From contig NC_065537.1 in the NCBI RefSeq assembly GCF_932294415.1, forward strand, positions 52,337,802-52,401,801: DNA of 64,000 nt, in the 5' to 3' direction. Below, piece by piece: positions 53,143 through 64,000 of this stretch. The stretch's first letter is position 1; every line of letters begins with the position of its first letter. This stretch comes from Quercus robur. Its lineage: Eukaryota > Streptophyta > Magnoliopsida > Fagales > Fagaceae. Below the pieces are notes generated by a model. It was not told where the DNA came from, ran no database searches, and was given only the letters and a program-made list of their open reading frames with translations. Made by a program: the position numbers and the translations under genes.

Positions 53143-55247
53143 GTGCTAGATATTTTGGTAAACTAAGAGGCAATATTAGGACAACAGGTTAATAGGAGGA
53201 AAACTTCTCTATTATTCAGCAAATCCACTTTTGATGAGATGAAACTAGATATTAAAAACTCTCTAGGTGTCCTTGAAATTATGCACTATGATAAATATTT
53301 GGGGTTGCCCTCTCTTGTGGGAAGACAAAAGAAAGCGAGTTTTGATTACATCAAAGAAAGAGTGTGGAGGAAACTTCAAGGTTGGGAAGAGAAGCTATTA
53401 TCATAGGTAGGTAGAGAAGTGTTGATTAAAGCTGTGGTGCAGGCCATCCCAACTTATTCTATGAGCTATTTCAAGTTGCCTTTGAGTCTTTGCCATGAAC
53501 TTGAAAGTCTGATTTGTAAATTTTGGTGGGGACAACGTGGAGATTATCGAAAAAATCATTAGGTTAAATGGGGGGATATGTGTAAATCCAAATCAGAAGG
53601 AGGCACGGATTTTAAGGATTTACCTCTTTTTAATGATGCTCTATTGGCTAAGTAGACTTGGCGACTGTTACATAATAAGAACTCATTATTCTATCGAGTT
53701 TTTAAATTAAGGTTTTTTCCAAATTGCTCTATTATGGAATCAAAGGAGTCAAGGTCAGGTTCTTATGCTTGGAAAAGCAATTTACAGGTTAGAGATGTTA
53801 TTAAAAGAGGTGCAAAGTGTAGAATAGGTAACGGTGCTTCAACCAAGATTTGGTCTGACAATGGGCTTCCCTCAATCACTTCTCCAAGAATCCAATCTCC
53901 CATGGTGGTCGAACTTGAAGAAGCCACTGTTAGTTACCTTATTGATTCGTCTTCTCGCCACTGGAATATGGACATTCTACCAACAATTCTAAACTTGGAG
54001 GAAGTTGAGATTGTTAGGAAAATTCCCTTGAGTCAAGTTGATGCTGAGGACTCCCTCTTCTGGCCTTATGTGCAATCAGGTGTTTATTTGGTTAGGTCTG
54101 GTTATTTTTTAATTTTTTTTCTCAAGAATGATAGCCAAAACCTTTCCCCAAACTCCCCAGCTCAGGTCACGCAGTCTAGTTCCTTTTGGAAAAAAATTTG
54201 GAGTATTTTTGCACCTAATAAGGTCCGCAATTTTTTGTGGAGAGCTTGTCGGAATGCAATTCCTACTAAAGCTAATCTGGCTCATAGGACGGTAATTGAT
54301 TCAGCTATCTGTGATCACTGCAATCACGAGTCTGAAGATGTTTTGCACTCGCTATGGTCTTGTTCACATCTTACTTCGGTCTGGGATAAGGACAGCCAGT
54401 GGAGTTTTCGACCAAGCCTACAATTCTCAAAATTTTCCCAAATGGTTCTTTATGTTATGGTCCTTATGGAGACAAAATTGGATTTAGATTTGTTTGCTTC
54501 AATGGTTTGGACGCTCTGGTTTAGGAGAAATTAGATTACGTCCTCTCCCCTAGCTTTTCCGATTTAGATGGTGATTCAGCGAGCCCGTGATTCTTTGGAT
54601 GAATATCAAGCTGCACAACCCCATTCACAGCCCGTTCTACCCTGCCATCTTCGACAGCTAGTTTTGTGGTCTCCACCTCCAACAACTGTTTTCAAAATAA
54701 ATTTTCGATGGGGCTGTTTTTCAAGAAGAAGTTACTGCTGGTATTGGAGTCATTATTTGAAATAACAAAGGTTTAGTTATTGCTTCCATGTCCGAGAATC
54801 ATTCTATTGTGGATCTTGAAGCTGTTGCTGCTGGTAGAACTTTGGCTTTCTCTCTTGAGGTTGGCATTTTTTCAGCTATTCTTGAAAGAGATTCTGCTAT
54901 AGTGATTAATGCACTAAAGGATTCCTCTACCTGGGTAGCTTCTTTTGTTTTTTGTATTTTTTTTTTTTTTTTTGGGAGAAGGAGCTTCTTTTGGTCTTTT
55001 GATTCAGGATATTTGCCTCTATGCAGAGCATTTTCATTGTATTAGTTTTTCTCATGTTTGTAGAAATGGAAACTCTGTAACTCATAACTTTATTAGGCAT
55101 ACACGTCATGTTGCAGGTTCTCTTGTATGGATGGAAGATGTACCTCCACAAGTTTCGCCCTTTTTATCTTGCAGATTTGGCTTCTGTTTCTTATTAATGT
55201 TTCTGGTTTTCTTTCTCCAAAAAAAAAAGAAAAAAGAAAAAGAAAAC
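53143..55247 (+). pseudogene. L1-type LINE ORF2, right part (RT end, zinc finger, RNase H) and poly-A tail
   Basis: Continues the LINE interrupted at 44752: RT end (YLGLPSLVGRQKK, FDYIKERVWRKLQGWE), the zf-RVT domain open at 53734-54534 (FWKKIWSIFAPNKVRNFLWR, CDHCNHESEDVLHSLWSC), then RNase H pieces (VDLEAVAAGRTLAFSLE, ERDSAIVINALKD) and the terminal LVWMEDVPPQVSPFLSC. It ends in an A-rich tail at about 55219-55247. Stops and indels show it is inactive. Confidence 0.87.
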
Positions 55248-55493
55248 TAGAATAAATAATTGGAAGAAGATCCAATAGGATTTTGGAGTCTTAAATACTT
55301 GAAACAAGCCTCCAAAATTATAAGCCAAGGCTCTCACATCCTTAACAAAAAATTAAAATAAAAACCAAGGTTAAACAACTAAGTACGTGAAAACCAAAAC
55401 TAAACTAACATTCAAGTATGAAAGTTCTAATCTTCTCAAAAAAAAAAAAAAAAAATGAAGGTATGAAAGGCCTAATCTTCAAGATTAGCTAAT
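55248..55493. other. Short spacer 3' of the MADS gene
   Basis: Contains an A run near 55438-55456; otherwise probably 3' UTR of the MADS gene on the minus strand. Confidence 0.4.
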
Positions 55494-56477
55494 CTAAATC
55501 ATGGCATTCTTGTTCTTTATATTAAACTGGCTGATATCATATAACTCATTCACTTGAAAACCAGGCATTTGAGATGAAATATTTGGCAGCATCGGGTACT
55601 GCACATATTGTGGAGTACTGAATTGTCTGGTCAGGTCATAGTAATTCATGGAGGCACTAGGATTGTTCAATATTGTGTTCTCCAACATGCCATGTATCAT
55701 ATTGTAATTAGACGGATCATTCAATGGAGCATATTGAACAATATTGTTGGAAGGCACTGCATTAAATTGAGTCCAATCCTCACCATACAAAAGATTCAGG
55801 AAAGAATTGTCCATATGATCACCATAATGACTTTTATCAATTGGTACCATGTGAGATCCTTGGGTGGTTTGGAACTGAGTTGGCCACTGAATATCAAGTG
55901 GCTTTATTGAAGAGTCTTGACACCGTAAGGCTTGCATTTGCATGTTATCAAAATGATTTTTGGTTAATTCAGGGTTATGAGAAACATTACCACCTACCAT
56001 AAGCTGCTTTCCTTGCAACATCTTCATCCTCCTTGTCATAGCTTCAAACTTTGCATCCAAAACATCAAGAACAGCCATTAGTTGATCCCGAGGCAAAGTT
56101 TCAATGCGATCATCCCATGTTGGGTACTTTGCATTGAAAATGTTCTTGCGTAATCTTGAAATCTCAATGTCTACCTTCTTGTTCCTCTCTTGAAAAATGT
56201 CGGACGAAGTAGTGCTTCCCCTAGAACGTTTATGCCTAATATTGACCTTGTACTTGTTGATCATTTTGACAACTTCTTCATGGTTCTGGGGCCAAGTTTC
56301 AAGCTCCATTGGTCGAATTTGAAGTTTAGGACCATAGATGATCATACAGGTTTCAACTCCACAGAGGGTGGAGAACTCATAAGCCTTCTTCATTAGGCCC
56401 TTCTTTCTCTTCTGAAAAGTCACATTACGAGATTTCTCACTCTCCATGAGTTTCATGGTTAGTTTTCCACGACCCAT
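55494..56477 (-). CDS. Type I MADS-box transcription factor, intronless
   Basis: 327 residues in a single uninterrupted frame starting MGRGKLTMKLM. The MADS DNA-binding domain spans residues 1-60, with FQKRKKGLMKKAYEFSTLCG and CMIIYGP motifs, followed by a WPQNHEEVVKMINKYK segment. There is no plant K-domain coiled coil, and the C-terminus is Asn/Gln/Met-rich. Lack of introns and of the K domain marks a type I gene; the GVETCMIIYGP and long C-terminal region look closest to the M-beta/M-gamma groups (AGL80/AGL82-like), which act in female gametophyte and endosperm in Arabidopsis. The subgroup is a judgement from memory. It lies between two LINEs, yet its frame is intact, so it is probably a real gene. 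Confidence 0.88.
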   Translation of the reverse strand: MGRGKLTMKLMESEKSRNVTFQKRKKGLMKKAYEFSTLCGVETCMIIYGPKLQIRPMELETWPQNHEEVVKMINKYKVNIRHKRSRGSTTSSDIFQERNKKVDIEISRLRKNIFNAKYPTWDDRIETLPRDQLMAVLDVLDAKFEAMTRRMKMLQGKQLMVGGNVSHNPELTKNHFDNMQMQALRCQDSSIKPLDIQWPTQFQTTQGSHMVPIDKSHYGDHMDNSFLNLLYGEDWTQFNAVPSNNIVQYAPLNDPSNYNMIHGMLENTILNNPSASMNYYDLTRQFSTPQYVQYPMLPNISSQMPGFQVNELYDISQFNIKNKNAMI

Positions 56478-56825
56478 TTTCTAAACTAACAAAACAGAGA
56501 TCGATATAGTTAGAATATAGACATATAATTGGACAAAAAAAATTGATATATATATTTATATATATATCAGTATTAAAGAGCTAAACATGATCTACTTGAA
56601 ACATTAATTGTCTAAAATTGTACACTTAAGTGAAAGAATAAAACTCATAATATAATTGGCTTAGGCAGTGTTCGGTTGACGTGATTTCTGATTCCTGAGA
56701 ATTTAAAATTCTTGTGATTTAAAATTTTAAATTCATAGCTGTCTGAATTCCGGAGAAATTAAACCATAGTGTTTGGTAAGTCTTGCGAATTGATTAACAT
56801 AAAAGGAAACAGCTTTAGCATGTTA

Positions 56826-56861
<36 letters not shown>

Positions 56862-58112
56862 TATTATTACATATATATATATATATATATATATTCAGTT
56901 TCAGTGAATATTATAAATTCATTAAGACATTCTTATATACTAAACCACGAAAAAAGAAGAAGAGTGGTGTTATGTTTACAACTACAAGATTGAAACATGT
57001 ATATAACACCCAAAAAGTTTTATTATCGGAGTTTAAAGGTATATATTAGTTTAAAACCAAAGCCTATATCTATGGGGGGTTTAGGAGTTGAAACAAAACT
57101 CTATATTATGATTATCAAAAAATTAAAAAAAAAAAAAAAAAAAATCTCTATAGTTATGGGCTAATTTGCCTTAAAAAAAAATAGATAGATAGAAGTGGAG
57201 ATGCTCAGCAAACCCCTTAAAACCATGGCTTGAAATTTTCTTTTTGGGAAACATTAGTGCCAATTTTTTTTTTTTTTGGGTCTCTATTTATATCAGTTTT
57301 TTATTATTATTATTTTTTAATTTTTAATTTTTGCACTTAATTCTAAATTATTGACATTTTAAAGTGTCTTAATTTAGTAAATATGAATTATTTGAAAAAA
57401 AATTCTGACCTCAAGAATCTAAGTCTAATGTGAAAATCCCATGAAGACTACACTTTAGAAGTGTTTTGCTATTATATCATGTGGAACTAAGACTTCACTT
57501 TTCTGCTACGAATGAGTTAGACATACTAGAATCTATTTTCATCTAATTTGGAAGGCAATTATGCCAAATAGCAAATGCCTACTACTACTACTACTACTTT
57601 TTTTTTTTTTTTTAATTCTATTTTATTATAAAAGATAGAATGTAAATGTATGCGAAATTCCTTCCTATGAATTTGAATCCCAACATTTATCCCACACCCC
57701 ATAAGAACTATGTACTTGTGGACCATCATGCCAAGGGTAGTCGGTGGTCAATGCCTACCACTAGTAAGGGCAAGGCTTTCTTGCTCTATATGTGCATTTA
57801 TGATTTGACCTTGAAATTTCAAATAATTCCCCATTCTAGGTCTTGATTTAAAGGTTAATACAATTTTCGACCAACTCTACTCTACCATGACCATCCCTTA
57901 ATCCAAACTAGACATATGATTCTTTATAAAAAATTCATTAGAACAAGACAAGAGTCAAGAGGTTTATTTTCCTGATTTTTCACAAATAAGTAAATAACCT
58001 TCTATTTTGTGGGTAACCGTAGTTAATATCATCATACACAATTAATTAATTGAGGGTTGAGTGGTTCTTCTTTTCTCAATTAAGAAGAAAGTGCAATTGC
58101 TAAGCATAAAAT
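56478..58112. other. Intergenic region with compound microsatellite
   Basis: The 5' flank of the MADS gene. It holds a compound (CT)n(CA)n tract at 56825-56861 and (TA)n at 56870-56893, plus A and T runs at 57122-57143 and 57598-57613. The frame 57646-57846 has no recognisable domain. Confidence 0.5.
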
Positions 58113-58286
58113 ATGTGAGTGGTGGGTTCTAATTAGCTCAACTAGTAAAATCTCTGATGGTTGTATAAGAGATCTAGGGTTCAATTTCCACCTACACCAA
58201 AAATTGATGTTTTGGTTTGATGATAAAGAGTTATCATTAGGAGCAGACGCCATAGGTTGAAACTCTCTCATAAAAAAAAATGTGAG
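58113..58286 (+). mobile_element. tRNA-derived SINE with target duplications
   Basis: The element is about 58120-58279 (160 bp). It has an A box TAGCTCAACTAGTA at 58134-58147, a B box GGGTTCAATTTCC at 58178-58190, a tRNA-unrelated body with GGAGCAGACGCCATAGGTTG, and a short A tail (58272-58280). The flanking direct repeat ATGTGAG occurs at 58113-58119 and 58280-58286. Confidence 0.8.
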
Positions 58287-59216
58287 AACGAGGGTAAAAT
58301 AAAAACAAAAACCAAAACGAAACCAAAAAAAAAAAAAAACCCTACAAAAGACTAAGGAAATTCTCCCAAACTTGCCACTACTTCTCTCTTTCTCCCTTTT
58401 TCCACACCACAATTCTGTAATCCCGATTTAATTTAGATATATAATAATAAGTCTTATTTTGACATATAGAAAGCCTAAGAACTCAAAAAATTGTTTAACA
58501 TAAATGATAAAACCAGAAAAAAAGAAAAAAGAAAAAAAATCAATTCATAGAAAGGGAAAAGATAACAGTTTCTACCAATTAAGAGTGAAGCATTGAAAAT
58601 TAATGACAAAAAAATAATGAAAAATATATAGTTTTTATTGCATACAGAAGAGCATAATAAATAAATAAAAGGAGACAAAAGAAGTACATACCTAATTAAC
58701 TTGAAGTTGAATGGCTTCTTACAGCTTTTTCTGAAAATGTAACGTACAGACAATTAATGGAGTTCTCCATGCATGGTCTTGAATGCTTGATATATAAAAA
58801 GGAGGAGCTCAAGCTAATTTCAAATACTAATCTTTATTCTCAGAGATCTACAGTAATAATTGCATTATTACTCAAAATCTTAGATTTTATTTGCCCCAAT
58901 TTTTTTTTTCTATATGCCTTCCACGTTGATTTCCAAAATCCTAGATTTATTCCGCCAAAACAATTACTTTGTGCCCATCAAAAAAAGTTATTTATTAAGC
59001 ACGCAATGTCAAACTCTTGATTATACTACATTCAAACTTAAATAATAACCGAACATTTCGAGCGACAAGATCTTCTTTTTATAATAATGCATATTATTAG
59101 TTGTAGGATATCTTTTCTGATAATTAATAAAAATTGCTGATTTTTTTTTTTTTAATTGGCAAATTTCAGAATTTTATTGCGGGCCAAGTAAATGGTATTA
59201 TTGGATGACATGACAG
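58287..59216. other. Spacer, no gene seen
   Basis: AT-rich; the frames at 58475-58753 and 58757-59020 show no domain. Confidence 0.4.
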
Positions 59217-59256
59217 TTTTTTTTTTTTTTGAGAATCAACATTGCGATGCATTTAA

Positions 59257-62200
59257 TTAGGAAATACCAGCTAAATCAGCTTGGTAACAAGACAATACAA
59301 CAGGAGGAACATCTTCCATCCAAATTACACAATTTGATAAATTAACTGCTAATTGTGCCAAATTGTGTGCAACTGTGTTGCCCTCTCTCTTAGTGTGAGA
59401 GTAAGACAATTTTGAAAAAGCTGAAGAAAGAGACAGAGAGTCTTGAATCATTAACCCATAAGGAGCCAAAACAGGAATCTTGGAATTCAAAGCTGCCATC
59501 ACCAGTAGGGAGTCACCTTCCAGGACAACATCTGTTAAGCCCAATTCTTGTGCAAACTTTAGAGCTTCGTTGGCAGCTAACGCTTCAATTTCAATCGCCT
59601 GGAGAAGTTGGGGAACACGAGTAGCCATGGCTGCGATCACCAAACCTGCCTCATCACGGACTACAACACCCAGGCCGGAGCAGTTTTCATCAGCAAACGT
59701 GGCTCCATCAAAGTTAACTTTGAAAGTACTCGGATCAGGTGGTTTCCACCGTGTTCGCCTCACTGTCCTGCATGGAGCCGGAGCTTTTTTCAGAGCTTTA
59801 TATTCCAAATAGCAGTCATGAGCCCACTGGGAGAGAAGAGTTAAAGGACGGTGAGAAATCTGGGTTCATATCTGGTTCCTTTGCTGCCAAACGACCCACA
59901 CAGTGAAGGCAAACAGGACAGGATTCTTATGGAGCTCAAAAACCCAGCTCAATAGTTCACTGAAGCTAGAAAATCTTCTTTGGTTCCTAAAGCTCCAAAT
60001 AGTCTCTGCTCCCCACACTTCGTCCAGCCCTTTACAGCCCCACATTGCATGGATGATGTCTTCATTTTCTTCCTTACACCGATCACACTTTTGGTCGGTA
60101 ATAATTGTTCGACGCATGAGATTGCACTTTGAAGGGAGTGAATTTCGGCAAGCCCTCCAAATTAGATTTCTAACCTTATTAGGACATTCAAGAGCCCAAA
60201 TTTTCTTCCACAACTCTTTCTCATGGTCTTGACGCTCTGCTACTTGAAAACCCACTTCATCTTCCTTCAAGAACCGATAGCCCGTTTTGCAACTATATCT
60301 CCCATCTTGCTCCCATGGCCAATATAGCTTGTCCTCTGTTTCTTTTTTGGCCAACGGAATATTTTTTATTACCTCCGCTTCTTGTGGAGCAAAAATACCA
60401 TCCACCATTGTCGCATTCCACGTTCTAGTGTCTTTGTCAATTAAGCAATCCACTGTGGCTTCATTCATTGTTTCCACCATTGGGGAGAGAACCTTAGTTG
60501 GGTGTTTTCGGGGCAGCCAATGGTGTTGCCAAATCTTTATTGATTTACCATCCCCCACCCTCCAACACGCCCCATCTAGGATGACACCACGGCCTTGTAA
60601 AAGACTCTTCCACGCGTAGGACCCAGAACTTGAATCCTTAGCTTCTAGGAAAGAATGGTTTGGGAAGAATTTCGCCTTAAAGACTTTATAAAAGAGAGTT
60701 TCCTTATTATGTAAGAGCCGCCAAGCTTGTTTCGCTAAAAGAGCATCATTAAAATGAGCCAAGTCGCGAAAACCCATACCACCTACCATTTTGGACTTAG
60801 TCAATTCACTCCACCGGATCCAATGAATTTTCCTTTTATTTCCCCTTTGTCCCCACCAAAACTTCTTTATCATTGCCTCGATGTCATCACAAAGCCCTAA
60901 TGGTAGTTTAAAGCACCCCATAGCATAGGTAGGGATAGCTTGAATCACGGATTTAATTAGGACCTCTCTCCCGGCTTGTGAGAGCAATTTCCCCTCCCAC
61001 CCTTGAAGTTTTCGCCAAACCCTCTCTTTTATATAGTTGAAGCTAGCCTTTTTCCCCCTACCCACAAGAGAGGGAAGCCCCAAATATTTCTCATAAGACT
61101 TCACTTCTTGGACTTGAAAAAGATTCTTTATGCTTGATTTTGCCTCATCCGATGTGGACTTGCTAAAGAATATTGCGGTCTTATCTTTGTTGATCTTTTG
61201 CCCCGACCAAGATTCATATTCACCTAACAACTTCAAAACATTATTGCAGTCATCAGAGATTGACCTGCAAAAAAGTAAGCTATCATCTGCAAAAAACAAA
61301 TGGGTTAGTTTAGGGCCTCGTTTACACAAGGAAAAGCCCTTAATATCTCCATTCCTCGCCGAATGCTTGATGAGAGCATGAAGACCTTCCGTACACAAAA
61401 GGAAAAGGAAAGGAGATAGGGGATCTCCTTGTCTAATTCCTCTTTTAGGATGGATCAATCCAATGGGCTCCCCATTCACCATGATGGAGTATGACACCGA
61501 TTTCACACAACTCATCATAAGAGCAACCCATCTAGCACAAAAGCCCATTCTCTCCATGAGCTTCTCCAAATACACCCATTCCACACGATCATAAGCTTTA
61601 CTCATGTCTAATTTGATAGCCATAAAACCATGTTTTCCTGAATTGTGTTGCTTCATATGATGAAGGGTCTCAAAAGCAACCATAATATTATCAGAAATAA
61701 GTCTTTCCTTCACAAAGGCAGATTGATGTTCCGTGATTAAGAAAGGCAAAAGTTTCTTCAACCTATTAGCTAAAACCTTAGAGTAGATCTTATATAGAAC
61801 ATTACAAAGACTAATGGGTCGAAAATCAGACACATGTTGAGGATTATCAATTTTAGGAACAAGAGTAATGAGTGTATGGTTGATGGGTTCGGGTAGGATA
61901 CCTGAGTTCAACCATGAGAGGATGGCTGAAGTAACATCATGCTGCATCGTCGCCCAGAAGTGTTGGTAGAATAATGGAGGCATGCCATCTGGACCCGGCG
62001 CTTTCAGAGGTGCCATTTGGTTCAAGGCATCCTTTACTTCCAGCTCGGTAAAATCCTTCATCAAATCACCGTTCATCTCATCGGTCACCCTACAAGGGAT
62101 TTTCTCAAGAGAACCCACTTCTAAAACCGGATTGGAGGAGGAGAAGAGTTCTTTGTAGTACCTCTCCATCACGTGTCCAATGTCATCTTGGTCAGTCAAC

Positions 62201-63351
62201 CAAGCTCCATTCCCATCTCTTATGCCTCGGATCAAATTCTTCCTAAGTCTCTTTGTAGCCTTACTGTGGAAGAAAGCTGTATTATTGTCACCTTTGCTTA
62301 GCCACAGCGCCCTAGATCTTTGACACCACATCCTTGCCTCCCGGTCTTGTAACAAATTAATCTCCGATCTTAATCTCCTAATCTGAGTATTGTCCCCGCT
62401 CACCATAGCCACTCTCTCGGCCAAGGCTAATTGGCCCTTCTTAATCTCTAACTCCCTCCTCACGTGCCCAAATTTGTGCCTGTTCCACCAAGTTAATTCT
62501 TTCTCACATTTAGCCACTTTTTCCATAATGGCTAGACTAGGATTTGACATCCTCGTACTATTCCACACTTCCTCTACCATTTCACCACAAGATGGGTCCG
62601 ATAACCACATTTCTTCAAATCTGAAGCACCTCTTTCTCCTAGGATCAGGCAATCCCGACAAATTAATCAATAGAGGAGAATGATCCGATGACATACAACT
62701 AAGGTGATGAATCCTAGTTCCTGGAAATTTTTGGAACCAAGAATTTGTAGCCATGCAACGATCCAATCTTATTCTTATGGAATGCCCATCAACAAAATGT
62801 TTTGCCCACGTGAACTTCGGACCCACATAACCCAAATCCATAAAACTACATTCATCGATCACATCTCGAAATAATTGCATTTGATTATGGTCTCTAGGAG
62901 CTCCACCCCACTTTTCCTCTTGTCGAACAATTTCATTAAAATCTCCACCACAAATCCATGGAATGCTTAATCTAGAATTTAAGCTACTCAATTTACTCCA
63001 CGCTTCACTCCTCCGGTGTGTTTTGGGCTCTCCATAAAAACCAGTAAAACGCCATGCATCCTCAGTGTTCCCATTGATGATCGTATCAATAAAATACCTA
63101 TGTGAATCAACAACCTCAATATTAATAGAATTTTTCCAAAATAATACTAACCCACCGCCACGATTCAATCTTGGAACCACCCACTTCTGATCAAAATTAA
63201 TCTTGCTCAAAATTCGATCTAGCCTTGCTTCGTCTGTCCATGTTTCGACTATAAACACGACAGAGGGATCTTTTGCCTGTATCAATCTAACAAGCTCATT
63301 CTCTGTACGTGGGTTCCCAAGCCCACGACAGTTCCATAATAAGAGACTCAT
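59257..63351 (-). pseudogene. LINE ORF2: endonuclease, reverse transcriptase, zinc finger, RNase H; one internal stop
   Basis: The frame from ATG 63351 is open for 1161 residues to a TGA at 59866-59868, then continues in the same frame to 59257. Domains: apurinic-type endonuclease (LLWNCRGLGNPRTENEL, FIVETWTD, CGGDFNEI, SSDHSPLLI), RT (MAPLKAPGPDGMP, LKKLLPFLITEHQSAF, LDMSKAYDRVEW, GIRQGDPLSP, catalytic FFADDSLLFCR), zf-RVT (LWKKIWALECPNKVRNLIWR, CDRC...H.MWGC) and, after the stop, RNase H (VNFDGATF, EIEALAANEAL, LEGDSLLV, terminal VIWMEDVPP). The nonsense codon would remove RNase H only, leaving endonuclease and RT intact; it is labelled pseudogene for that stop, though a truncated enzyme is conceivable. 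Confidence 0.9.
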
Positions 63352-64000
63352 TGCTTCTGGCAGGGCTGATAACCAGCCTCTACCAATATCTTATTTTTTG
63401 TTGCACCTCCATGAGAAACCCTTCTCTTTTTTGGTAACTCAGATAGGTTTGTTGTGTTTTCTGCACTTCTCTTTCCACCCACTATTTCGGCCATACTCAC
63501 ATCAGTTGCTGCACCTATTCTATAGAACCTTTTCCAAGTACCTTCAGCATGCATGTGACTTACAAGGGAGCTTGGAATCTCAGCAAGTGGCATGCCTGTT
63601 GATGGAGACATTTGAGCCGCCTGGACTGCTGGGTCTAGCACATTAGCTGGATGGGTTATTGGGCACGGCACCTGTTGCTCATAAATGCAAGGTTGACCAA
63701 AAGCATTTTCCTTTTCTATGCTAACTTCAGGTCCGGGTGGCACTATAAAGTTTCTATCATATTTCTTTATTCCTCTATCAATCTCCCTTATTTCCTCCTC
63801 AAAACCTTCATCTGACACCTTTTGCTTTATTGGTTCAAGTTGGTGAAGCATCACATCTTCCTTTGACTCCTTTTGCTTTATTGTTTCACGTTGGTGTAAC
63901 ATCCCATCTTCCTTGATTCCCTCATCCAAAGTCATCCTTGTCTTTTGTGAATTAACATCAATAAGGACCGGTTCCATGCTGCCTTCTACGTGAGTTTCTA
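63348..64000 (-). CDS. LINE ORF1, C-terminal part (partial at window edge)
   Basis: Open from the right edge to a TGA at 63350-63348; the Met at 63977 is internal, since the frame stays open to the edge. Visible are Lys/Glu-rich repeats (KQKESKEDVMLHQLEPIKQK, with a second HQRETIKQKE copy), a middle Pro-rich region, and a basic LPKKRRVSHGG motif that looks like a nuclear localisation signal. ORF1 of plant L1 elements binds RNA; the RNA-binding and zinc-knuckle parts would lie beyond the window. Its stop overlaps the ORF2 start as ATGA. Confidence 0.8.
   Translation of the reverse strand, partial: ETHVEGSMEPVLIDVNSQKTRMTLDEGIKEDGMLHQRETIKQKESKEDVMLHQLEPIKQKVSDEGFEEEIREIDRGIKKYDRNFIVPPGPEVSIEKENAFGQPCIYEQQVPCPITHPANVLDPAVQAAQMSPSTGMPLAEIPSSLVSHMHAEGTWKRFYRIGAATDVSMAEIVGGKRSAENTTNLSELPKKRRVSHGGATKNKILVEAGYQPCQKQ

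Larger units (their letters stand above)
59217..64000 (-). mobile_element. L1-type LINE, nearly complete, running off the right edge
   Basis: Minus-strand element with ORF1 (edge to 63348), ORF2 (63351-59257 with one in-frame stop), a short 3' UTR and a poly-A tail seen as T at 59230-59217. The 5' end is outside the window, so the 5' target duplication cannot be checked. It is much better preserved than the related LINE at 43380-55247, hence younger. Confidence 0.92.

Overview
The window is nuclear DNA of a eudicot plant, probably a woody species. The evidence is AT-rich intergenic DNA, GT/AG introns, plant-only gene families (FAR1-related, trihelix, type I MADS, the 527-residue plant cytosolic pyruvate kinase) and a dense load of plant retrotransposons and SINEs. 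The family-level origin cannot be read from the sequence; a Fagales-like genome is only a guess.

Layout. 1-4.3 kb: a FAR1-related (FRS) gene on the minus strand, broken by two in-frame stop codons. 4.37-8.42 kb, minus: one seven-exon gene joining a trihelix DNA-binding domain (exon 1) to a uridylate-kinase-like domain (exons 2-7). I reconstructed all junctions and they give 480 residues in frame. 8.5-13.5 kb: AT-rich intergenic DNA with a long poly-A tract and a degenerate tandem repeat. 13.58-17.29 kb, minus: a small two-exon gene for a single-pass membrane protein whose 3.3-kb intron carries a decayed Ty1/copia element. 17.3-31.5 kb: repeat land, with a Mutator-type MITE (9-bp target duplication), a SINE split by a 7.6-kb LTR retrotransposon (element 1), hAT-like elements and local duplications. 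31.95-40.75 kb, plus: an intact 16-exon cytosolic pyruvate kinase gene. 42.86 kb: a tRNA-Arg(UCU) gene. 43.4-55.25 kb: a decayed, 5'-truncated L1-type LINE split by a second LTR retrotransposon of the same family (element 2, 8.4 kb), which itself carries a probable solo LTR. 55.49-56.48 kb, minus: an intronless type I MADS-box gene. 58.1 kb: a SINE with target duplications. 59.2 kb to the right edge, minus: an almost intact L1-type LINE whose ORF1 stop and ORF2 start overlap (ATGA) and whose ORF2 has a single in-frame stop before the RNase H domain.

How the parts relate. The host genes (trihelix/kinase fusion, membrane protein, pyruvate kinase, MADS, tRNA) look unrelated in function and are separated by transposons. 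The observations most worth following are: the trihelix/UMP-kinase fusion, whose kinase domain lacks two UMP-site residues; the pyruvate kinase, which has Asn at the usual Mg-ligand Asp; and the two related LTR elements, which encode gag plus an unrelated second protein but no polymerase, and which share an unusual array of CTCGA/TCGAG motifs between those two genes.
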